Source of the DNA: Chloroflexota bacterium
Lineage (GTDB): Bacteria; Chloroflexota; Anaerolineae; J036; Brachytrichaceae
Reading direction: 5' to 3'
Assembly (NCBI GenBank): GCA_021788625.1
Contig: JAJYKL010000007.1
Coordinates: forward strand, 1-64,000
DNA length: 64,000 nucleotides
Under the pieces are notes generated by a model, which saw only the letters and a program-made list of their open reading frames with translations, had not been told where the DNA came from and searched no databases. This document shows, piece by piece, positions 28,571 to 38,022 of the stretch (the stretch's first letter is position 1; every line of letters begins with the position of its first letter). Position numbers and translations under genes: made by a program.

Positions 28571-29980
28571 CTAGACCCCTAACAAAGCCTTATTATCTTG
28601 CAGCGCCTCATTGGGTTGCGCCAGGACCAGACGCATGAGCGTGCGTGTGACAACCATGGCCGAGAACAGGCTGACCATGATACCCAATGCCAGCGTGATC
28701 GCGAAGCCTTTCACAGCGCTGGCACCAAAGGTATTGCCGAAGATGAAGAGGATGAAGCACGTGATGAGCGTGCTCAGGTTTGAGTCGCGAATGGAGGGCC
28801 AGGCGCGCTGGAACGCCGCCTCCACGGCGCCGCGTATGGTGCGCCCGGCACGCAGTTCCTCCTTAAAACGTTCGAATACCAGGATGTTGGCATCCACGGC
28901 AGTCGCCACGGAAATCAGGAATCCGGCAATGCCGGGCAGCGTAATCGTCACAGGAATCAATACAAAGATGGCGAGGGTGGTGATGGCGAAGAAGAACAGG
29001 GCGAACCCAGACAGTAATCCGGGCAGGCGGTAATACAGCAGCATGAAGATGACCAGCACGCTCAATCCGATAATGCCGGCGATGATGCTGCGGCGCACTG
29101 AATCAGTTCCCAGCGTTGCTCCCACATCGCGCACCGTCTCGATCTTCAATGGAATGGGCAGCGAGCCATAATTCAAGGTGATGGCCAGGTTGCGCGCTTC
29201 GTCGATGGTGAATCCACCGCTGATCTGGCCACCGGTGGTGAGGACGTCGCGGATGGTTGGGCAGGACAGCACCTGTGAGTCCAGCACGATACACATGGGT
29301 TGCCCGATGTGGCTACCCGTATATTCCTTAAAGTAGGGCTGGGCGGCTGGCTTAACCGAAAACACCACGACAATCTGCCCCGATTGTGCTTCCGAACGGG
29401 CGTTGTTTTGCAGGATTTCGCCAGTGAATGCAGTTTTATAGATGGTGCCTGCATTGGTGATGGTCTGCGTGCCTGTCAGGATGGGCTTGCCCACCGCAGC
29501 CGTTTGTGGATACATCAAGCGCTGTTGCAAGCTGAAGGTGGTCGAGATAGTCGCGCCAGCCGCTGGCGGATTATATCCACCGTCCACAAACTCCAACAAA
29601 CCTTTACGTTGTATCAAGTCGATGGCTTGCTGGCGATTGGTCACGCCTGGAAGTTCCACCAGAATGCGGTCCGAACCTTGCAGCTGAACGCTGGCTTCCG
29701 TCAGGCCTGCTCCATTGACACGGCTTTCAATGATGGCGCGGGCAGAGTCCAGCGTGCCGGTGATGACGTTGCTGCCTTGCGCCAGGTCGGGGGCCAGCAA
29801 CACTTGCAGACCGCCTTTCAGGTCCAGACCCAGCTTCATTTGTAGATCTCTTCCTCGCGGGTCCTGCCAAAAGGCAACACTTTCAATGATGGGAGGCTTC
29901 TGGAAAGGAGCTACGATCACTGCTGCGAAGATAGCGATAGCGATGATGATGACGAGTGTAATAAGGTTACGTTCGCGCAT
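28571..29980 (-). CDS. secD: Protein translocase subunit SecD
   Basis: LGLDLKGGLQVLL; VDANILVFERFKEELRAGRTIRGAVEAAFQRAWPSIRDSNLSTL. Confidence 0.95.
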   Translation of the reverse strand: MRERNLITLVIIIAIAIFAAVIVAPFQKPPIIESVAFWQDPRGRDLQMKLGLDLKGGLQVLLAPDLAQGSNVITGTLDSARAIIESRVNGAGLTEASVQLQGSDRILVELPGVTNRQQAIDLIQRKGLLEFVDGGYNPPAAGATISTTFSLQQRLMYPQTAAVGKPILTGTQTITNAGTIYKTAFTGEILQNNARSEAQSGQIVVVFSVKPAAQPYFKEYTGSHIGQPMCIVLDSQVLSCPTIRDVLTTGGQISGGFTIDEARNLAITLNYGSLPIPLKIETVRDVGATLGTDSVRRSIIAGIIGLSVLVIFMLLYYRLPGLLSGFALFFFAITTLAIFVLIPVTITLPGIAGFLISVATAVDANILVFERFKEELRAGRTIRGAVEAAFQRAWPSIRDSNLSTLITCFILFIFGNTFGASAVKGFAITLALGIMVSLFSAMVVTRTLMRLVLAQPNEALQDNKALLGV

Positions 29981-30066
29981 TAAAGAAAAACCTGACTTGA
30001 TAGGAAATCCGCGTGATTATAGCAGAACAGGTCATTCTGACCTGGAACCTGTCCCGATAGGCGCCC

Positions 30067-30099
30067 AGATGTCTGACTTCTCAGAAAAGTCAGACATCT
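30067..30099. repeat. Dispersed palindromic element, copy 2
   Basis: AGATGTCTGACTT-ctcagaa-AAGTCAGACATCT; preceded by GAACCTGTCCCGATAGGCGCCC. Confidence 0.93.
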
Positions 30100-30311
30100 A
30101 CTGGCATAGGCTCTTAACAGCGGCGAGCGTTGCGGAGCATACCGGTATCAGCCAGTGCTCAAAGTATAATAATCAAAACAAACCGTAATCGATACAGTGC
30201 GTGCTATTAATTCAGCCATAGAGCTGTGAGCCTTGCAAATAGGGCATGGGTTGTTTGGATGCGGAGGCGATCGCGTGAACGATTGCACGGTACACGATGT
30301 GGAGGTGTTTG

Positions 30312-30719
30312 ATGGTTGATACGAATCTGACGAAACAACCGAAGGATCATAAGGAGCCAGCACCAAAGCCGGCAGAGACGACAACGCCGGAGAAGTCCGC
30401 GAGCGAGAGTGAGCTGGCTCTGATGGATTTGGAGGACCAGACTCGCAACGCCTTGCGTGAGGTATATGACCCGGAACTCGGCTTGAATGTAGTCGAGCTC
30501 GGGTTGGTGCGTAAACTGGACTGGTCGCCTGGTAAAGTGGAAATTACCATGATCCTGACGACTCCTTTCTGTCCCTATGGACCGGCGCTGATAGACCAGG
30601 TACGGGAGAAAGTGCAAGAGGTGACCAGCAGGACGGCTCAGGTATCGATGGGCCTGGAAATGTGGGATCCATCGATGATGGAAGACCAGGCAGCGGCGAA
30701 CTGGGGACTGTACTATTAG
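30312..30719 (+). CDS. MIP18/DUF59 family metal-sulfur cluster assembly protein
   Basis: LRNALREVYDPELGLNVVELGLVRKLD...TMILTTPFCPYGPALIDQV; ATG at 30312 with upstream ggaggt. Confidence 0.85.
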   Translation: MVDTNLTKQPKDHKEPAPKPAETTTPEKSASESELALMDLEDQTRNALREVYDPELGLNVVELGLVRKLDWSPGKVEITMILTTPFCPYGPALIDQVREKVQEVTSRTAQVSMGLEMWDPSMMEDQAAANWGLYY

Positions 30720-32008
30720 TTTTCCACCAGCCCGGCAGGCTCACGCGCATCGATGGCAGCGACGTTGAGCCTGCTGGGGCCTGCAAAGGTAATATAGGAT
30801 AAGGCTCCGGCAATGGCTCGTGCGGCCGCACACAACAGTATGGTTGGGCCAATGGGCAGGCCAATACTCAACAGGCCGGAAGTGATGAGCGGCGCGGCAA
30901 AAATGGCGAAATTGCCCACACTGGCTTGAATTCCAACGAATCCTTCATAACAATCGGGGGGTGAGCTTTCTGCGATCAGGCTGAAGGCAGTGACCTGAAA
31001 GAGACCCGTCGACACGCCGCCGATGGCCCCGGCGACCCAGGTAAAAGGAAGACTCTGGGCCAGGCCAAGCGTGAGTGCCTCCATCGCCAGCCCAATTCCC
31101 GACGCCGCGAAGAGCAGCTTATTGCCGTAGCGCCGGATGAGTTGCGGCCTCACGAGGCCAGTGAGCGCGATCGCCAGCCATGACATGGTGGCATACCAGC
31201 CATATTGGACGTTGTTTGCCTGGAGGTATCGCACCAGCTTCAGAGGCAGCAAGGGACTGATCGAGCTGAGACCGAAGTTTAACAGCAGTATCAGCAATAA
31301 GAACTGGCGCGCAGGGGGATGCCGGAGAATCTGTTTCAAGTCGCTGGCTGGTGAGCGCTGCATTCGCTGCGAAGCCAGCACCGGTCTGGGACGCCAGCGT
31401 AGAAATGTAAAGAACTCGACCACCGACGTAATCGTGGCAAGCGTGCAGACGGCCACGTAGTTCCACGGCAACGGTAGATTATCCAATACGATGGCGATGA
31501 GTGGAATGCCGATGGCGTTGCCAATGCCCAACATGGTCCAACGGGTGCTGATGAGTACCGGCACCCGATCGGAAAATGTCAAACGAGACAGGGCGGACGT
31601 GAATGGCACCTGCATGATGCCGATGAAAAGGTTGCAAACAAGTGTCCCAATAACAAGCCAGTCCGCCTGATGGCTCCCAATAAACAATGCCAGCGGCACC
31701 CACATGACGATCGCCCGCGCGCCAAGTCCTGGCAAAGCCACGGCGCGCATATCAGCCGGAGCGCGTTGTATCCAATAGCGTGCCAGAGCCGTTCCGACTG
31801 TGAGCATGAGCGCGGCGCCCGAACTCAACAATCCCAGCAGCAGAGCTGAGGCTCCCAATCGCGTGGCGAGCTCGGGAATGTATTGTTGCAACACCACCAG
31901 GTAGGGTGTCGCCCAGATGAGCTGCACGACACTCAGGTGTTCATTTTGGCGTGCCTGGCGCGGCGTTACATCACTGGATGCTATAGCGGAGACGACGTTC
32001 ATAGCCAT
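30716..32008 (-). CDS. MFS transporter
   Basis: 430-aa multi-TM ORF with MFS-like organisation. Confidence 0.7.
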   Translation of the reverse strand: MAMNVVSAIASSDVTPRQARQNEHLSVVQLIWATPYLVVLQQYIPELATRLGASALLLGLLSSGAALMLTVGTALARYWIQRAPADMRAVALPGLGARAIVMWVPLALFIGSHQADWLVIGTLVCNLFIGIMQVPFTSALSRLTFSDRVPVLISTRWTMLGIGNAIGIPLIAIVLDNLPLPWNYVAVCTLATITSVVEFFTFLRWRPRPVLASQRMQRSPASDLKQILRHPPARQFLLLILLLNFGLSSISPLLPLKLVRYLQANNVQYGWYATMSWLAIALTGLVRPQLIRRYGNKLLFAASGIGLAMEALTLGLAQSLPFTWVAGAIGGVSTGLFQVTAFSLIAESSPPDCYEGFVGIQASVGNFAIFAAPLITSGLLSIGLPIGPTILLCAAARAIAGALSYITFAGPSRLNVAAIDAREPAGLVEN

Positions 32009-32034
32009 GCGCCGTACAGTCTATCACCAGCAGG

Positions 32035-32790
32035 CTAGTCCAATTGCGTTCCTGGCGCGAACAGATATTGCTCTGCCGCCTCAGCCGTCCATGGTAAAGC
32101 CGGCTTGAAGAAGTGCCTGTAGATTGCCCTGGCGTATGCGCGAATCTCATATTGTGCATCGGGAGACATGCGCAAGGTGAGGAAATGCAGCAGGTTGTGT
32201 GCGTCCACCTTGCATACCCAGGTGTAATAGACGGCAAAGCCTGGCAGGAAGACGCGAGCTTGCTCCCGCGCGACGCCCGCAGCCAGAGCCTGGCGGTACA
32301 GATCGTAGCAGCGCTGGTAATGTTGTTCCAGCGCTTGAGTGAGGGGTTGTCCTTCTTCCAGCGTCAGCTCGCCGAAGCTAGCCTGTTTATTCGAGGCTGA
32401 CTGTTTGCGCCAGGTTTCCGGTACATAAAAGTCGTTCTCTTCAAAAGTAACGTAGCGGCCAGATTGTGCGTTGAAAGACCATGTCCGATGTCGCACCCAC
32501 TGCCACCACGTCATAACAGGTGCACGGACACGAAACTTGAATTCCACCTGCTCAAACGGAGTGGTGTGATGGTGTTGCATCAGGTAAATGAGCAATTTGT
32601 GATCCCTCTCATCGCCCTTGCTTTCGCCCAGGAACGAGGCGCGCGCAGCATTCACAATTGCCAGATCATCGCCCATCAGGTCTTGGAGCTCGATCCACCC
32701 TTTGTCAAGGACGTCCACTCGTTTGCCAATCAGGTGGGCTGCAGGCATTACACCACGATCAGTTGGACTTACACTGGGTTCCACAGTCAT
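32035..32790 (-). CDS. thyX: FAD-dependent thymidylate synthase
   Basis: ThyX motif RHRTWSFNAQSGRY; QHHHTTPFEQVEFKF. Confidence 0.95.
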   Translation of the reverse strand: MTVEPSVSPTDRGVMPAAHLIGKRVDVLDKGWIELQDLMGDDLAIVNAARASFLGESKGDERDHKLLIYLMQHHHTTPFEQVEFKFRVRAPVMTWWQWVRHRTWSFNAQSGRYVTFEENDFYVPETWRKQSASNKQASFGELTLEEGQPLTQALEQHYQRCYDLYRQALAAGVAREQARVFLPGFAVYYTWVCKVDAHNLLHFLTLRMSPDAQYEIRAYARAIYRHFFKPALPWTAEAAEQYLFAPGTQLD

Positions 32791-32819
32791 GCAGGTAACA
32801 TTAGGCGATTGGACGCATA

Positions 32820-33710
32820 ATGTCAACCCGCATGAAAGACTGGTATCATTATGCACAAGGGGAGTGCAGTGTAAGGATGCTGGTCGATACAGCGCTGGAA
32901 GAGTTTGTGCGCGAGGTCAGTCGGCCCGACCCCGAAATAAATCTGTCCCGAGCCGTTTTTGTGATGGGTATGTTTGAATACCCAGACCTGGATGTAGCCG
33001 GATATGAATCGAAACTCGACGATCTGGCTGAATCGGCTGCGCGGGCTGCCCCTGAGGACACTGCGCTGGCTCTGGCCCAATATCTCTTCAACCAACTGGG
33101 TTTCCAGGGCAACGCAGAGCACTATATGGACCCTCGCAACAGCTACCTGAACGAGGTGCTGGAGCGCCGGTTGGGGATTCCCATCAGCCTGTCGGTGCTG
33201 TATATCGAGGTGGCCCGCCGGCTGGGGCTGCGGGCATATGGCGTCGGACTGCCAGGTCACTTCATCGTCCGTGTGACCGAATCGCATGGTGACCTGAGCG
33301 AGCCCGTATTCCTCGATCCGTTCCACGGTGGTGAGCCGATGACTGAGGAGGACTGCCGTGCGCGCGTAGAAGCCATCACGCAGGGCAGCCTGCCATTCGA
33401 TCCGGTTTTCCTGAATCCAGTCGGAGCGCGCTTTATATTGACGCGCATGCTCAATAACCTGAAGAACGTGTATGCCAGCGCACAGGACTTTAATCACGCG
33501 CGTCATGTGGTGGAACGCCTGCTGGTGGTGAATCCGGATAACCCCGAAGAGATTCGTAATCTGGGCCTCATTTATAGTGCTCTGGGGCAGTCGCGCAAGG
33601 CGATCATGCTGCTAAACGACTACCTGGCTGTGAGACCCAACAGCCCCGATGCGCAGACCATCAGGCAACACATCGCTGATCTTTCCGACAGGCTGGCACG
33701 TTGGAATTAA
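32820..33710 (+). CDS. SirB1/transglutaminase-like family protein with TPR-like C-terminus
   Basis: YMDPRNSYLNEVLERRLGIPISLSVLYIEVARRLGLRAYGVGLPGHFIVRV. Confidence 0.85.
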   Translation: MSTRMKDWYHYAQGECSVRMLVDTALEEFVREVSRPDPEINLSRAVFVMGMFEYPDLDVAGYESKLDDLAESAARAAPEDTALALAQYLFNQLGFQGNAEHYMDPRNSYLNEVLERRLGIPISLSVLYIEVARRLGLRAYGVGLPGHFIVRVTESHGDLSEPVFLDPFHGGEPMTEEDCRARVEAITQGSLPFDPVFLNPVGARFILTRMLNNLKNVYASAQDFNHARHVVERLLVVNPDNPEEIRNLGLIYSALGQSRKAIMLLNDYLAVRPNSPDAQTIRQHIADLSDRLARWN

Positions 33711-33748
33711 GGCGGCAGACAGCGAACAAAAAAGTTCGCCGCCTGCAT

Positions 33749-33865
33749 GGTGAGCGCTCATGGTGAGCCAGTCGTCCTTCGACAGGCTCAGGATGTACCC
33801 TTCGACAGGCTCAGGATGTACCCTTCGACAGGCTCAGGATGTACCCTTCGGCAGGCTCACGATAA
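33749..33865. repeat. Small array of the CCTTCGACAAGCTCAGGATG repeat family
   Basis: catggtgagcgctcatggtgagccagtcgtccttcgacaggctcaggatgtaccc followed by three further CTTCGRCAGGCTC units. Confidence 0.93.
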
Positions 33866-33940
33866 ATGCTCTATATCGTGTGTTCATTTACAGGCTGCTC
33901 CAGATCGCGACGATGCTGACCGCTGAGCAAACGGGTCCGG

Positions 33941-34876
33941 CTAGTCGTTGGGATTGGGACGGGAGAGATGGCGAACGGTGAGCCAGAGCAACAGGATACC
34001 TGTGGTCAGATACAGCAGTGTGGTGATCAAAAAAGGCGCAGGAATATTAAAAGGTGTCGTCATACCGGGAATGGGATCGACCGTCATTGAGAGCAGATGA
34101 CCACTTTGCAGCAGGCTGGTCTCGCTCACTGCGAGCGTTGAGATCGGGCTGCAGCTCATCAACACATATTGGACCAGCTGGATGAGCTCAGCCAGAAAGG
34201 GGCGTGTCCGCACAACCGTGCTCGATCTATATAAAACCCCATTTAGCATCGGCAGTGCAATTAAGGTCAACACTGACACACCGATGACGATACCCAATAC
34301 GGTCGTATAGGTGAGGATCATCGCATCGGTTGTACTGCGCTGGCAACAAGATATGTACAGCGCCAGGCACGAAAAGAGGAAACCGGTGGCGAGAATGACG
34401 GCCAATGCTGCAGCGAGTTGACCCACATCCACTCCGCCCAGCAGCAGGGCAAGACTGAGTAGTGGCAGGGAGGCGAAGACGAGCAAGCCGGTAAATCCAT
34501 AACCTGATAGAAACTTACTGGTCACGAGTTGTCTGGGGGTGATGAGCGTCAGGCGCAGCAGGTCGTAAGTGTGACCTTCCCGCTCGCTGCTTAGTGCACC
34601 CGCCGAAAACCATGGCGTGACAAAGCTGACCAGCAGAGTCTGCATTGCGACCACGATATAGAAGAGCGCGCTTCCCACTCGGCTGCTATCATCGATACCG
34701 CTGCTACCCATGGCCGATGCGGTAATGTACACTAACAGCGTAACGCCACCAGCCACCAGCATATAAAGCGTCAGCACACTATAAGACTGCTGGTTGCGCA
34801 TGCGAGAACGCAATTCATGAACGGTCATGGGTCCGAGCGGCAGGCGCAGAGTGGATCGAAGTCTCTCAAGCATCAC
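33941..34876 (-). CDS. ABC-2 type transporter permease
   Basis: SAGALSSEREGHTYDLLRLTLITPRQLVTSKFLSGYGFTGLLV; downstream of an ABC ATPase. Confidence 0.85.
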   Translation of the reverse strand: MMLERLRSTLRLPLGPMTVHELRSRMRNQQSYSVLTLYMLVAGGVTLLVYITASAMGSSGIDDSSRVGSALFYIVVAMQTLLVSFVTPWFSAGALSSEREGHTYDLLRLTLITPRQLVTSKFLSGYGFTGLLVFASLPLLSLALLLGGVDVGQLAAALAVILATGFLFSCLALYISCCQRSTTDAMILTYTTVLGIVIGVSVLTLIALPMLNGVLYRSSTVVRTRPFLAELIQLVQYVLMSCSPISTLAVSETSLLQSGHLLSMTVDPIPGMTTPFNIPAPFLITTLLYLTTGILLLWLTVRHLSRPNPND

Positions 34877-35903
34877 TCCCCTTCACCCCAGCCTCCCCCG
34901 TTTGAGGCTCGATCACTGTAGATTGGACAACGAGCGCCTGGGCTGGATCGTTTTGTTCACCAAACGACACAACCTGTACTCCGCTACGCATCAACATGCG
35001 AAGCAGGTCAGAGGCTTCCTGATAGTTACCATCAAAAGCCACCGATACTTCTTTCAGAACGGTCACCAGGATGGGAGCCTGTTCACGCTCGCCCGCGGCG
35101 GTCAAAGGCCGCTCGCTCTGACCTGAAGATAACAGGTGTGCTTCGCGCACCCCACGGAAGCTGCGCAATATAGATAGGGTCAACGAGGCATTGCCGAAAA
35201 ACCGGATGGTGATGGTGCGCTCATGGTGCAGCAGCGGGTAAATCGTTGCATAGTCGCCGGACAGCACCACCCGACCACGATCCATGACAGCCAAATGGGT
35301 GCACAGGTTCGTGATGTCCGCGATGGAGGATGTCGTCACGACAATGGTTTTACCCATGCTGCGCAGCTCCTTGATGAGCTCCCGCAGCTCCACGTGAGCG
35401 CGTGGGTCGGAGCCTGAAATGGGTTCGTCGAGACACAGGATCTGAGGGTCGTATGTGAGAGCGCGAGCCAGACCCAAACGCTGTCGCATCCCGCGTGTCA
35501 GTCGGGTTAGGGGTGCGTCACGGTGGTGAGTCAGATCGACCAGTGCCAGGAGGTCCCGTACCAGTGCCGGCTGATCAGCGTTGGAGACGCCATAGCTGGC
35601 GGCGAAAAACTGCAGATATTCGCTCACACACATATCGGGATACATGCCGAAGACCTGTGGCATATATCCGACAATGCGCCGGACGCGCGCGGGACTTCGC
35701 CTGAGTGTCGCATCGGCTATTACCGCATCACCTGCCGTAGGCGCCGCCAAAGTGGCCAGCAGACGCAATAGAGTGGTCTTACCTGCCCCGGTCGCGCCGA
35801 TAACGCCGAAGATCGATCCGGCGGGTATAACCAGGTTGACCTGATCCACGGCAGTGTGTCTGCCGTAGCTCTTGGTGAGGTCAAACGTCTCAACTAGATT
35901 CAT
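34866..35903 (-). CDS. ABC transporter ATP-binding protein
   Basis: Walker A GATGAGKTTLL; signature-like LTRGMRQRLGLARAL; Walker B ILCLDEPISGSD. Confidence 0.92.
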   Translation of the reverse strand: MNLVETFDLTKSYGRHTAVDQVNLVIPAGSIFGVIGATGAGKTTLLRLLATLAAPTAGDAVIADATLRRSPARVRRIVGYMPQVFGMYPDMCVSEYLQFFAASYGVSNADQPALVRDLLALVDLTHHRDAPLTRLTRGMRQRLGLARALTYDPQILCLDEPISGSDPRAHVELRELIKELRSMGKTIVVTTSSIADITNLCTHLAVMDRGRVVLSGDYATIYPLLHHERTITIRFFGNASLTLSILRSFRGVREAHLLSSGQSERPLTAAGEREQAPILVTVLKEVSVAFDGNYQEASDLLRMLMRSGVQVVSFGEQNDPAQALVVQSTVIEPQTGEAGVKGSDA

Positions 35904-35946
35904 AGGTATGCCCCGTTTGGCTAGAACCTATCCTGATAAGCGCCCA

Positions 35947-35977
35947 GATGTCTGACTTCTTTGAGAAGTCAGACATC
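35947..35977. repeat. Dispersed palindromic element, copy 3 (14-bp perfect arms, 3-nt loop)
   Basis: GATGTCTGACTTCT-TTG-AGAAGTCAGACATC; preceded by GAACCTATCCTGATAAGCGCCCA. Confidence 0.95.
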
Positions 35978-36000
35978 GCACCTCCATGGTACCGCACGTG

Positions 36001-36936
36001 TCAGGCCGGAGTGTGCGTGGCTATCAACTGGGTGTGGATGTATTGGCGAAGGCCCTGTTCCAATGTGACGCGCGTCTCATATCCCAGTCGTTCATGAGCC
36101 CGGCTCAACTCCGCGCACATACGCGACACCCCGCCCGAATCCGCGGTGACATGAAGAGGCACCAATTCCTTGCCCAGCACCCGGCTGATGCTGGCGACCA
36201 GGTCGTTAATACTACAGGCAACACCACTGCCGACGTTGATGGTCAGGCGGCTCACATGGGGCGCACTCGCAGCACTCACCAGAGCGTTGACCACATCGTC
36301 AATATAGACAAAGTCTCGCATCTGCTTGCCATTGCCATGCACGATGATGGATCCGCCGGTGAGCGCCTGCCGGACGATGGCGGGGATGACAGGCGGGTGC
36401 GACACCCGTGCCTGTTGGCCGGGTCCATAAGCATTGAAGATGCGCAGCGCCACAGTCTCCATGCCCCACAGGGCACCAATTGTATGCAGGTAATATTCGG
36501 CCGCCAGTTTGCTGACGGCGTAGGGCGAGCTGGGGTTGGGAATGCTGTCTTCCTTTAGCGGTTGTACCAGTTGCTCACCGTACACTGCACCGGATGAACC
36601 CAGGACTACACGGCGAACTCCGGCATCACGCATAGCCTGCATCAGAGCAACCGTACCTCCCACATTGGTAGCGTTGTAGTCGAGCGGGTAGAGCACCGAC
36701 TCCGGCACCGATACGCGCGCGGCCAGATGATAGACGCAATCGATGCCCTGCAATAGTGACCACAGCTTGGGCACGTCCGCTACATCGCCACGCGTCAGGT
36801 GCACCGCCTGATCCAAACGCGCAGGCTCGCCGGAGCTCAGGTCGTCGATGACACGCACCACATGCCCGGCGCGCACGAGCGTATTGCACAGCGCTGCGCC
36901 GATAAAACCCGCGCCACCTGTAACAAGATATTTCAT
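36001..36936 (-). CDS. NAD-dependent epimerase/dehydratase (UDP-glucose 4-epimerase-like)
   Basis: YLVTGGAGFIGAALCNTLVRAGHVVRVIDDLSSG; SSPYAVSKLAAEYYL (YxxxK). Confidence 0.9.
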   Translation of the reverse strand: MKYLVTGGAGFIGAALCNTLVRAGHVVRVIDDLSSGEPARLDQAVHLTRGDVADVPKLWSLLQGIDCVYHLAARVSVPESVLYPLDYNATNVGGTVALMQAMRDAGVRRVVLGSSGAVYGEQLVQPLKEDSIPNPSSPYAVSKLAAEYYLHTIGALWGMETVALRIFNAYGPGQQARVSHPPVIPAIVRQALTGGSIIVHGNGKQMRDFVYIDDVVNALVSAASAPHVSRLTINVGSGVACSINDLVASISRVLGKELVPLHVTADSGGVSRMCAELSRAHERLGYETRVTLEQGLRQYIHTQLIATHTPA

Positions 36937-36942
36937 ATTGGT

Positions 36943-37302
36943 TTAACCGGGCGGCCAGGTCATCCGGCGTCCGCCGAGCAGATGGAGGTGAAGGTGATAG
37001 ACGGTCTGGCCACCATGTTGATTACAGTTCACTACGATGCGATACCCACTTTGATCGATGCCAAGCTGCCCAGCCAGTCGTTGGGCGGTTAATATCATTT
37101 TCCCAAGTAAACATGCATCCTCTGGTGTCGCATCGTTCAAGGTACGCAGTGGCTTATTGGGCACAACCAAAACATGGGTAGGCGCAACGGGGTTGGCATC
37201 CTGAAATGCAGTCACCTCTTCATCCTGATACAGAATTCGTGCAGGCACTTCGCGCTGTACGATTTTCAGGAAAACGTTATCGTCTGCAAAGCTGTCTGGC
37301 AT
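36943..37302 (-). CDS. HIT family protein
   Basis: HVLVVPNKP...; HIT motif QTVYHLHLHLLGGRRM. Confidence 0.93.
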   Translation of the reverse strand: MPDSFADDNVFLKIVQREVPARILYQDEEVTAFQDANPVAPTHVLVVPNKPLRTLNDATPEDACLLGKMILTAQRLAGQLGIDQSGYRIVVNCNQHGGQTVYHLHLHLLGGRRMTWPPG

Positions 37303-37320
37303 GCCGCAAAGTGTACCAGT

Positions 37321-38001
37321 TCATTGTTTGAGTGCCGTCACACTGACGTTGTCGAATGAGATGTCCGTTCCAGGCTTGTCGAGCAGGGTAAGCGCGAACA
37401 ACCCAATGTCTCCTTCCGAGAAGGTTTTATCAACCCGTTGAGCGACCTGCTGATCATTAATAAAGAAGGTGAAGGCATCTCCCTTCATGATGACTTTGAG
37501 TTTATTGATGGCATTGCCTGTGTGGATGGTCGGACTGGCCGTCCAGTCAGCCCAGTTACTCCAGATGCCATTTTGCATGATACCGGCTCGCCAATAACCA
37601 TCCGACGAGATCTCGAAGTGGTAGAAGTTCTTGCGGTCCCTCACCCGAAAGAGAACCCCAAAGCCGTTATCTATCGGCCCGCCATTTGGCTGCGTCTCCA
37701 CTTCAAATACGCCATCGCCAAACTTCTTGCCAGCCAGGCTCCATTGGGTCAGGTTTTCCTGTTTGATTACGAAACGCAGTTTGCCGGAGTCGTACTTCAC
37801 ATCAGCGGAAATATCGGAAAGTGTCTGCCAGCCGCTGCTGGGGCTGCTGAAGTCATCGCTATAGGGAAGGGGAGTGGTATTGGATGGCTTCGCGCAGGAG
37901 GTGACCAGAAGTAACACGCAACAGAGGCATGAAACCGTGATTGCCTTAAGGCGTAAGGAGCGTTGAACCTCATTAGCCGTGCGATTTGCTGTTATAGCCA
38001 C
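37321..38001 (-). CDS. Lipoprotein with concanavalin-like/DUF1080-type domain
   Basis: Lipobox LLVTSC; DDFSSPSSGWQT...GFGVLFRVRDRKNFYHFEIS. Start uncertain; GTG at 38001 proposed. Confidence 0.55.
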   Translation of the reverse strand: MAITANRTANEVQRSLRLKAITVSCLCCVLLLVTSCAKPSNTTPLPYSDDFSSPSSGWQTLSDISADVKYDSGKLRFVIKQENLTQWSLAGKKFGDGVFEVETQPNGGPIDNGFGVLFRVRDRKNFYHFEISSDGYWRAGIMQNGIWSNWADWTASPTIHTGNAINKLKVIMKGDAFTFFINDQQVAQRVDKTFSEGDIGLFALTLLDKPGTDISFDNVSVTALKQ

Positions 38002-38022
38002 GCCTAAAATTATAATAACTAA

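Noticed and set aside
30067-30099. Rho-independent terminator for the palindrome copies
   Set aside because: No T-run follows either arm, and this copy lies between divergent genes, not after a gene end.
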